Origin: Halorarius litoreus
GTDB taxonomy: Archaea > Halobacteriota > Halobacteria > Halobacteriales > Haloarculaceae
Assembly (NCBI RefSeq): GCF_024362405.1
Contig: NZ_CP101454.1
Coordinates: 2,046,001-2,110,000, forward strand
Length of the DNA stretch: 64,000 bases
Direction of reading: 5' to 3'
The notes below the pieces were generated by a model. The model ran no database searches and was not told the origin of the DNA. It saw nothing but the letters and a program-made list of their open reading frames with translations. Both the position numbers and the translations under genes were made by a program. Shown in pieces: positions 58,334-64,000 of the stretch. Position 1 is the stretch's first letter. Each line of letters begins with the position of its first letter.

Positions 58334-59416
58334 ATGGCGTCGCAGTCCCAGCGCGTCCAGAAGTCGTTCCTGAAGTACCAGCACCTGTTCGTGCTGAGCG
58401 CCCCCGCGTTGTTCGTCGTAGCTCTTCTGCTGTTCGCGCCCACTGACGGTGCCACGGGGACCGACTACTGGCTGGAGTACTGGTGGCTGTTCCCCTTCTT
58501 CCTGCTCGGCGCGACCATCGTGAACACGGTGGGTATCAGCGGCTCGGCGCTGTTCGTCCCGTATCTCATCTTCATCTTCCCGCTCATCGCGGGACAGGGG
58601 CTCACCCCCGAGACCATCGTGAAGGTGGGGCTCATAAGCGAGTCGTTCGGCCTGTCGAGTTCCTCTATCGCGTTCATCCAGTACGGGCTCGTCGACCGCC
58701 GGCTGGCGCTCACGCTCGTCGGCGGCGCCGTCCCGTTCGTCATCGCGGGAGCGCTGCTCTCGTTCGTCATCCCCGAGCCGCTGTTCCACGCGCTACTCGG
58801 GATTGCGCTGCTCGCGGCGTCGTACCTGCTGTTCACCGCGGACCTCGGCCACGGCAGCGAGAGCGACAGTGGCACCGAGGCGGCGACGGCGACCGACGGC
58901 GGCCGCGAACTCCCGAACGACGCCGGCAAACTCGGTCCGGCGGGCGTCCGCACCGACGACGACGGCACCGTCACCCGCGTCGACCGCGACGGTGACGACT
59001 ACACGTACACCCGCGGCGGCTACCTCCGCCGGTTCGCCAACTACAGCGTCGGCGGCACGTTCCAGGGGCTCGCTGGCTTCGGTGTGGGCGAACTCGGCAT
59101 CGTCTCGATGCTCTCCACGAAGGTTCCCGTGCGCGTGGCCATCGGCACGAACCACATCGTCGTCGCGATGACGGCCGTGCTGGCGTCGGTGGTGCATATC
59201 TTTGGCGGTGGGCTCGTCGGCGGCCACTCGCTGAGCCTCGCCACCACGCCGTGGAACATGGTTATTTTCACTGCTCCCGCCGCGGCACTCGGCGGCCAGA
59301 TCGCTCCCTACGTCTCGAACGCGCTGGAGACGAGCACCATCAAGAAGGGCGTCGGTGGCCTGTTCGCCATCATCTCCGTCGCGCTGTTCCTGATGGCCGC
59401 GGGCGGCGTCCTCTGA
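58334..59416 (+). CDS. TauE/SafE family sulfite exporter-like permease
   Basis: A 360-residue membrane protein with about eight helices in two halves. Family stretches are FLLGATIVNTVGISGSALFV and IKVG-type LTPETIVKVGLISESFGLSS in the first half and YSVGGTFQGLAGFGVGELGI plus LSTKVPVRVAIGTNHIVVAM in the second. A cytosolic acidic loop of about 65 residues separates the halves (ESDSGTEAATATDGGRELPN onwards), longer than usual. Such proteins move sulfite, organosulfonates or similar anions; the substrate is unknown. It is followed at 60 bases by a universal stress protein. Confidence 0.88.
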   Translation: MASQSQRVQKSFLKYQHLFVLSAPALFVVALLLFAPTDGATGTDYWLEYWWLFPFFLLGATIVNTVGISGSALFVPYLIFIFPLIAGQGLTPETIVKVGLISESFGLSSSSIAFIQYGLVDRRLALTLVGGAVPFVIAGALLSFVIPEPLFHALLGIALLAASYLLFTADLGHGSESDSGTEAATATDGGRELPNDAGKLGPAGVRTDDDGTVTRVDRDGDDYTYTRGGYLRRFANYSVGGTFQGLAGFGVGELGIVSMLSTKVPVRVAIGTNHIVVAMTAVLASVVHIFGGGLVGGHSLSLATTPWNMVIFTAPAAALGGQIAPYVSNALETSTIKKGVGGLFAIISVALFLMAAGGVL

Positions 59417-59475
59417 CCTCGCACGCGCCTCCATTAGCCCGCGCTTTTTCAAGTCTCGCGCCGGTAGTCGACGGT

Positions 59476-59925
59476 ATGTACGACGACATCCTGTTGGCGA
59501 CCGACGGGAGCGACGGAACCACGACCGCCGTCACCCACGCCGGAACGCTCGCGGAGACGTACGGCGCGACGGTCCACGTCCTGTCGGTGATCGACACCCG
59601 AAACCGGTTCGAGAGCCCGACGAGCGGCATCGCGCCCGAGGCGTGGAACGAGGCCGAACGTGACCGCGCGGAGACCGCGACCGAAGCCGCGGTCGCAGCG
59701 CTCCCCGACGGTGTCACCACCGAACGCGTCCACCCCTCGGGCGTCCCACAGACCGAGATTCTGGCGTACGCCGAGGCGGCGGACGTCGACGTCATCGTGA
59801 TGGGCACCCACGGGCGGACCGGGCTGGACCACTATCTCATCGGGAGCGTCACCGAGAAGGTCGTCCGGCGGTCGCCGGTGCAGGTGCTGACCGTCAAACT
59901 GGACGAGGACGACGCGGAGACGTAG
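59476..59925 (+). CDS. Universal stress protein
   Basis: A 149-residue UspA-fold protein. It begins MYDDILLATDGSDGTTTAVT, has HVLSVIDTR after the first strands, and the ATP-binding signature VDVIVMGTHGRTGLDHYLIG with SVTEKVVRRSPVQVLTV, matching the G-x2-G-x9-G-S pattern of ATP-binding members. A TATA-like ctttttcaag (59444-59453) stands about 25 bases upstream, so it has its own promoter despite lying behind the permease. The role is stress-linked signalling; details are unknown. Confidence 0.93.
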   Translation: MYDDILLATDGSDGTTTAVTHAGTLAETYGATVHVLSVIDTRNRFESPTSGIAPEAWNEAERDRAETATEAAVAALPDGVTTERVHPSGVPQTEILAYAEAADVDVIVMGTHGRTGLDHYLIGSVTEKVVRRSPVQVLTVKLDEDDAET

Positions 59926-59934
59926 TCGGTTCGT

Positions 59935-60093
59935 TCAGTTGTCGCCGAACGCTTCGGCCTGCATCTCGACGTAGCGGCGCGGCCACGTCGCGACGTGGTG
60001 ACGGTATCGGTTGACGACGTTTCGTACTGCCGACGCGACCCTCGTCAGGGGGCCACGGCGTGGCTCCCCGGTCGGTCGCTTCCGATAACTCAT
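59935..60093 (-). CDS. Small basic 52-residue protein, unknown function
   Basis: A short ORF reading MSYRKRPTGEPRRGPLTRVA, then SAVRNVVNRYRHHVATWPRR, then YVEMQAEAFGDN. It is strongly basic, which is unusual for a haloarchaeal cytosolic protein and suggests nucleic-acid or ribosome contact. A TATA-like gtttatgac lies about 30 bases before the ATG. No family is recognised. It ends ten bases from the universal stress protein stop codon. Confidence 0.55.
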   Translation of the reverse strand: MSYRKRPTGEPRRGPLTRVASAVRNVVNRYRHHVATWPRRYVEMQAEAFGDN

Positions 60094-60213
60094 GTGTGGG
60101 TGTATAGCACGGGTTTGTCATAAACGTTGGTGCTTCTCTCGTCGCTCGCCGCTCGTCAACCGCTCGACCGGGGGCGCGGTAGGTTTTCCCGCGCTCGCCC
60201 CCTACGTCGGCCG

Positions 60214-60939
60214 ATGACGGCACTCGATGCGGTCTGTACCGACCTCCGGTCGCGGGGGTACACCATCGACCGGTCGGCTGACCGAGGGGTGCCACCTGCG
60301 ATTGCTCGTGGCGGTGACGCGCCCACGGCGTTCACCAACCTCTCCATCGCGGTCGAACCCGTAACCGGCGACCCGACGACGCTCGTCGAGCGAGCCGCCC
60401 ACGCTGCGCGCTCTGACCGCGCGGTGCTGTACGTGATGGGGTCCGAGACCGCCGCCGCAGTCCGGGACGTGCTCGCGGAACCGCGGTTCGTCCGCGAGGA
60501 ACGCGACGGCTGCCGCAGCTTCTACCACGTCCCCGACCGCATTCGACTCGGCGACGGGTTCGCCTGCGTCCGGGCGGACGGCCCACAGACGTGGCGCGAG
60601 GACCCGCCCGGCGAACTCGGCGACGGTGAGACCCACCCGCTGGTCCTGCTGGCCGACGGCGAACCACTGGCTGCGCTCGATTCGGTGGCTGCCCTCACCT
60701 GTCCCAGTCCCGACGTGACAGCGTTCCCGTACCGCTATCGCCGTGTCGACGGGACGTTCCGGGTCGAGCGCCACGACGGCCGCGAGGTCGGCCGATATCG
60801 AACGCTACGGGCGATGAAGGCGAACGCTTACCGGCCGGTTCCGGTGCCGCTGGTCCCCGAGCACCACCTGCAGTGGGGAACCCCCGCGATGGCGCTCGCC
60901 GTCGTCGACGGCGGCATCGAGTACGAGCGGTACCGCTGA
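60214..60939 (+). CDS. Conserved-looking cytosolic protein, unknown function
   Basis: A 241-residue acidic protein. Residues 1-95 resemble a small alpha/beta domain (DAVCTDLRSRGYTIDRSADR, DRAVLYVMGSETAAAVRDVL). The later part contains RSFYHVPDRIRLGDGFACVR, FRVERHDGREVGRYRTLRAM and the end MALAVVDGGIEYERYR. No catalytic motif or membrane segment is visible. The start MTALDAVCTDLRSRG was chosen after a TATA-like aggttttccc. It could be a haloarchaea-specific family; I do not recognise it with certainty. Confidence 0.72.
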   Translation: MTALDAVCTDLRSRGYTIDRSADRGVPPAIARGGDAPTAFTNLSIAVEPVTGDPTTLVERAAHAARSDRAVLYVMGSETAAAVRDVLAEPRFVREERDGCRSFYHVPDRIRLGDGFACVRADGPQTWREDPPGELGDGETHPLVLLADGEPLAALDSVAALTCPSPDVTAFPYRYRRVDGTFRVERHDGREVGRYRTLRAMKANAYRPVPVPLVPEHHLQWGTPAMALAVVDGGIEYERYR

Positions 60940-61108
60940 CCGTTCACTCCGAAGTAGTCACCTGCTTCCGCACGCAGTCGGTTGGTCCCGAGCCGTGTGA
61001 TAGCGCTGTCCCCCGGTGGGCCGGTCGAGGTCGCGGACTGTGTCCCGTGCTGTCAGGTGGCAGCTATTCAAATACCCGTCCACCGTTCGGGTGGGCAGGT
61101 GTTCCAGA

Positions 61109-61303
61109 ATGGCTGCCGCTGACCACAGCGACCTCCCCGTCTCCCCCGCCGACACGTACGAGCTGTCCGCGACGCTCCACCGGACCGACGACGGGACCGT
61201 CCTCTGTACGATCTACCCGACGGATGCCGAGCCGGACGCACAGCAAACCACGTGGGTCTGTGCGAAGGAAGGGTTCTTCGTCTCACTCGACGCGATTCGG
61301 TAG
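61109..61303 (+). CDS. Small DUF7511-like protein
   Basis: A 64-residue protein, MAAADHSDLPVSPADTYELS then ATLHRTDDGTVLCTIYPTDA then TTWVCAKEGFFVSLDAIR. The pattern TYEL-x-A-x-L-x-R-x-DDG, CTIYP and TTW-x-x-A/C-x-EG-x-FV is familiar from the small haloarchaeal family DUF7511 as I recall it. A TATA-like attcaaatac lies about 32 bases upstream. Function unknown. A short hairpin (ccacc / ggtgg) sits in the leader. Confidence 0.65.
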   Translation: MAAADHSDLPVSPADTYELSATLHRTDDGTVLCTIYPTDAEPDAQQTTWVCAKEGFFVSLDAIR

Positions 61304-61313
61304 GCGGCGGGAG

Positions 61314-62066
61314 CTATCGCCCGCGACGGACGACGAGCACGCCCGACAGCAGCGCGACAGCGAGGAGGCGACCCAGTTGCTGGAGGGCGGACAGGAGCCC
61401 ACTCACCAGCCCCGCGTAGGCCATACTGTTCTGGCTCTGATTGAAGCCCGAACTGGTCGACGTGGGCGTCGGCGTAGTCGTCGCCGTTGCCGTCGGCGTC
61501 GGTGAACTTGTCGGCGTCGGGGTCGGCGTCGGGGTCGGCGTCGCCGAACTCGTCTGGGTCGGCGTCGGGGTCGGTGTTGATGTCGGTGTCGCCGTGTCGT
61601 CGTCACCACCGATGTCGATGACGCCACCGTCGTCCTCCGTCGACGTGGGCGAGGACGTGGGCGTCGGACTGGTCCCCGTCCCCGTCGACGTCGCCGTGTC
61701 GTTGCCGAACAGGCCGCCACCGTCCGTCGGCGTGGACGTGGGCGTCGGGGTGGGAGCGGGCGTGGCGGTGGGTGACGCGGTCGGCGTCGCCGTGGTGTCG
61801 GTCGACTGGACGGTGCCCGATGCGGCGTCGGTCGGCGTCGCCGTGTCGTTCACCACCGGGCCCTGCGGTGCGACCGCGCCCATGCCCGAGATACCGACGA
61901 CGACGCCCAGTCCGATGACGAACAGTGCCGTCCCGATCAGGAACAGCACCGCCTGTCCGGGAACCTTCGATGGCGTTCCACCGCGCGCGGCGAGCGGGTC
62001 GCTCTCCTCGCCGGCGTCGGCAGCTGGGGCGGGTCGGTCGTCGTCGGTTGCCACGTCCATCGTCAC
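61314..62066 (-). CDS. Membrane-anchored Thr/Pro-rich surface protein
   Basis: A 250-residue protein with an acidic cytosolic N terminus, a first membrane helix (about residues 38-62, GQAVLFLIGTALFVIGLGVV), a long stalk of TPTPTSTP-type repeats with G/D-rich interruptions (about 80-205), and a second hydrophobic segment near the C terminus (LVSGLLSALQQLGRLLAVAL) ending VLVVRRGR. The stalk is likely O-glycosylated and extracellular. There is no enzymatic domain. A truncated gene at the window edge has the same stalk-plus-helix ending, and both flank the CapA-like gene. Confidence 0.78.
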   Translation of the reverse strand: MTMDVATDDDRPAPAADAGEESDPLAARGGTPSKVPGQAVLFLIGTALFVIGLGVVVGISGMGAVAPQGPVVNDTATPTDAASGTVQSTDTTATPTASPTATPAPTPTPTSTPTDGGGLFGNDTATSTGTGTSPTPTSSPTSTEDDGGVIDIGGDDDTATPTSTPTPTPTQTSSATPTPTPTPTPTSSPTPTATATTTPTPTSTSSGFNQSQNSMAYAGLVSGLLSALQQLGRLLAVALLSGVLVVRRGR

Positions 62067-62211
62067 TGGTCGGTCGCGTCATAGCCGCATTATTATCTGT
62101 TGGATAAATTGAACGAGCTACCCCCCAACTACCGTTTCGTGCGGCGAGCATGCGGGATTGTGGGCTGCGTAACTAAGATGCTCTGTAGGGTAGCCCGTCG
62201 TGAGACCATCT

Positions 62212-63585
62212 ATGACGCAACCGCCCCCAGCAGGGCAGACTGACGCGGACCACCGCCTGTTCGTCGCTGGCGACGTCATCTGTCCCCCGGAGCTGTCAGC
62301 CCCGTTCGTCGCTCCGGCTCTCCAGCAGCGCATCGAGCAGGCGGACCTGTCGGTCGTGAACCTCGAAGCGCCGGTCGACCCGAAATCCGACCCCATCGAG
62401 AAGTCGGGGCCCGCCAAGCGCTCGGCGGCGGACACGACCCCGTTGCTCCGGGAGGCCGGGTTCGACCTCGCGACGCTCGCGAACAACCACGTGATGGACT
62501 ACGGAGCCGATGGGCTCCGGCGAACGATTCGCGAGTGCGACCGCGAGGACATCGCGACCTGTGGGGCTGGCGGCGACCACGACGCCGCGCTGGAGCCCCA
62601 CCGAACGACGCTGGGAGACACGTCCCTCGCGGTGTTCAGCGTCTGTGAACAGGAGTTCGGGGTGGCCGACGCGGCCTCGCCGGGCACGGCGTGGGGGTCA
62701 CATCCGTCCGTGCGTCGGCGCATCGCCGAGGAGTCGCGACGCTCGGACGTGGTCGTCGTCGTCGCGCACGGCGGCGTCGAGTACGTCCCCTTCCCGCCGC
62801 CGCAGCGCCAGACGCGCCTTCGCGAGTTCGTCGAGGCCGGCGCGGACCTCGTCGTCGGCCACCACCCGCACGTCCCACAGGGATGGGAAGTCCACAAAGG
62901 GACGCCCATCTTCTACAGCCTCGGCAACTTCCGGTTCGACCAGCCGAACCGCCCGAAGACGAGCTGGGGGCTCGCCCTCGACGTCGGCATCGCGGACGGC
63001 GAGACCCTCGACGTCGACCTCGTGCCCACGGAACTGGTCGACGGGACGGTCCAGGAGGTCGACACCGACCGCGCCGTCGACGAACACCTCCAGTACCTCT
63101 ACCGGGTGACCGAGCGCACCGCCCCGCAGGACACGCTGCGAGGCTACTGGCAGGAGACCGCGATGCAGTTGTTCGACCAGCGGTACTCGAACTGGCTCCG
63201 CCGCGGGACCGGCGCGCGGGCTCGCGACCAGGTCACGACGCCGACTCAGCACGTCAGCACCGAAGCCGCGTGGGGCGAGGGTCGCCGCGACGAGATGCTC
63301 GTCCTGTTGAACCTGTTCCGCAACGAGTCGCATCGGTCGGTCGTCGAGACGGCGCTCGCGCTCAAGACGGGCGACTGCGTGGACCACCGCACCGAAGAGA
63401 TCCGCGAGGAGGTCCGTGAGCTCGTCGCCTGGACGGAGGACCGACCCTTCTACGACACCCCGTCGCCGCCGCGGGCGAAGCTCGCTGCACTCGGGTCGCT
63501 ACTCTCCGAGCGGCTGCCGACCGGCTCGGAGAACACGTCCGACGACTCGTACCTCCCGCACAGCGGTGACGGCGGGAGCGCCTGA
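62212..63585 (+). CDS. CapA-like poly-gamma-glutamate-synthesis-family metallophosphoesterase
   Basis: A 457-residue protein with a CapA-type calcineurin-like domain in the first 270 residues: DHRLFVAGDVICPPELSAPF, VVNLEAPVDPKSDPIEKSGP, FDLATLANNHVMDYGADGLR, VVVVAHGGVEYVPFPPPQRQ and the metal-site ADLVVGHHPHVPQGWEVHKG with IFYSLGNFRFD. There is no signal peptide or membrane helix, unlike anchored CapA of bacilli. The last 185 residues are helical with acidic loops. CapA is needed for poly-gamma-glutamate capsules in bacilli, but the other capsule genes (capB, capC) are not here. A GTG four codons upstream is a second start candidate. Confidence 0.85.
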   Translation: MTQPPPAGQTDADHRLFVAGDVICPPELSAPFVAPALQQRIEQADLSVVNLEAPVDPKSDPIEKSGPAKRSAADTTPLLREAGFDLATLANNHVMDYGADGLRRTIRECDREDIATCGAGGDHDAALEPHRTTLGDTSLAVFSVCEQEFGVADAASPGTAWGSHPSVRRRIAEESRRSDVVVVVAHGGVEYVPFPPPQRQTRLREFVEAGADLVVGHHPHVPQGWEVHKGTPIFYSLGNFRFDQPNRPKTSWGLALDVGIADGETLDVDLVPTELVDGTVQEVDTDRAVDEHLQYLYRVTERTAPQDTLRGYWQETAMQLFDQRYSNWLRRGTGARARDQVTTPTQHVSTEAAWGEGRRDEMLVLLNLFRNESHRSVVETALALKTGDCVDHRTEEIREEVRELVAWTEDRPFYDTPSPPRAKLAALGSLLSERLPTGSENTSDDSYLPHSGDGGSA

Positions 63586-63678
63586 AACTGGACTGCTCGA
63601 CGTCTCGCGTCCGATCTGTCTCGACGCTAGCCCGTTTCGATTCTCCGCATCTGAGAGGGGGCTCCTCGTCCGATAGCC

Positions 63679-64000
63679 TCAGCCCCGCCGCCCGGCCAGC
63701 ACGAGCGCCGCGACGCCCCCAGTCCACGGAACGAGCGTGCGTACCAGGCTCCAGAGTCCACCCAGCATGGCGCTGGGAGAGGACGTGCCGGTGGCCGTGG
63801 CGGTCGGCGTCGAGGTCGGCGTCGACGTGGGAGTAGCCGTCGCTGTCGCCGTAGCGGTCGGTGTCGAGCTAGGGGTCGCCGTCTCGGTTGCCGTTGCCGT
63901 GGGGGTCGCCGAGGCGGTCGGCGTCTGGCTTTCGGTCGGTGTCGGCGAGGCGGTCGGGGTTGGGGAGGGAGTCGCCGTCGGCTCCGGCGTATCCGGCGGA
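63679..64000 (-). CDS. Thr/Pro-rich surface protein, C-terminal part (runs off the window)
   Basis: The minus strand reads a long TATPTSTP-type repeat stalk without stops from the window edge, then a hydrophobic anchor [20 protein letters not shown] followed by [16 protein letters not shown] and a TGA stop. The layout matches the ending of the Thr/Pro-rich protein on the other side of the CapA-like gene. The start lies outside the window, so the globular part cannot be judged. Codon use is strongly biased to ACC/ACG and CCG, which makes the DNA look repetitive. Confidence 0.8.
   Translation of the reverse strand, partial: PPDTPEPTATPSPTPTASPTPTESQTPTASATPTATATETATPSSTPTATATATATPTSTPTSTPTATATGTSSPSAMLGGLWSLVRTLVPWTGGVAALVLAGRRG

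Noticed and set aside
61440-61830. GTCGGCGTC-type repeats considered as satellite DNA
   Set aside because: They are in-frame Thr/Pro codons of a stalk protein; the same applies to the window's right edge.
1-64000. tRNA, rRNA, transposase and integrase genes
   Set aside because: No T-loop and acceptor-stem arrangement, rRNA core sequence, DDE or tyrosine-recombinase motif was noticed in the gaps or ORFs; a covariance-model scan would be the decisive check.

Overview
The window is chromosomal DNA of a halophilic archaeon (class Halobacteria). Supporting signs are high G+C, very acidic proteins, a 2Fe-2S ferredoxin of the halobacterial type, a TFB general transcription factor, an MCM helicase carrying inteins, Tat-type twin-arginine signal peptides with lipoboxes, a PibD-type prepilin peptidase, a type 4 uracil-DNA glycosylase, and TATA boxes about 25-35 bases before many start codons (leaderless or short-leader transcripts). 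The genus cannot be fixed from the sequence alone. Most of the window reads as core chromosome. No insertion sequence, integrase, CRISPR array, rRNA or tRNA was found.

Layout. 0-8.2 kb: start of a CDP-archaeol synthase gene, proline dehydrogenase, a DUF502 membrane protein, the tetrapyrrole genes hemL and then hemC-cobA-hemD, a glutaredoxin, a decayed gene fragment, a DUF5828-like protein and a response regulator with a histidine-bearing tail. 8.2-17.6 kb: upp, a TAXI-type TRAP transporter operon, IMPACT-family and ACT-domain proteins, a zinc-ribbon protein, a PAS histidine kinase and hisB. 17.7-30.5 kb: a frameshifted lipoprotein-sorting-like gene, tryptophanase, two 43-residue proteins, hisA, a Pit phosphate permease, ferredoxin, isochorismatase-like hydrolase, a 276-bp foldback element, prepilin peptidase, hisI, a coiled-coil protein, a spondin-like secreted protein, a GlmM-type phosphohexomutase and a secreted protein. 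30.7-41.4 kb: an HTH regulator, an HVO_0234-type beta-propeller, prs, a lipoprotein, a secreted zinc metallopeptidase, ileS, several tiny membrane proteins, uracil-DNA glycosylase and a secreted ferritin-like protein. 41.6-47.6 kb: lipoprotein, HAD hydrolase, MFS permease, enoyl-CoA hydratase, amidohydrolase, GalT-like and HIT proteins. 47.7-57.7 kb: an information-processing and partitioning block with two MinD/ParA-like proteins (one lacking both P-loop lysines), TFB, a chain of unrecognised overlapping genes, and mcm with two inteins. 57.8-64.0 kb: membrane proteins, TauE/SafE exporter, universal stress protein, and a CapA-like protein flanked by two Thr-Pro-rich surface proteins.

How the genes work together. 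hemL, hemC, hemD and cobA make 5-aminolevulinate and carry it to precorrin-2, the entry to siroheme, corrinoids and the archaeal heme route. The histidine genes hisB, hisA and hisI are scattered rather than in one operon, with prs supplying PRPP. The TRAP operon is a complete solute-uptake unit. The 48.5-52.8 kb block looks like one conserved module whose collective function is not known to me, and it is the best candidate here for an undescribed system. The foldback element with a 71-bp short relative elsewhere in the window is the clearest unexplained DNA structure.
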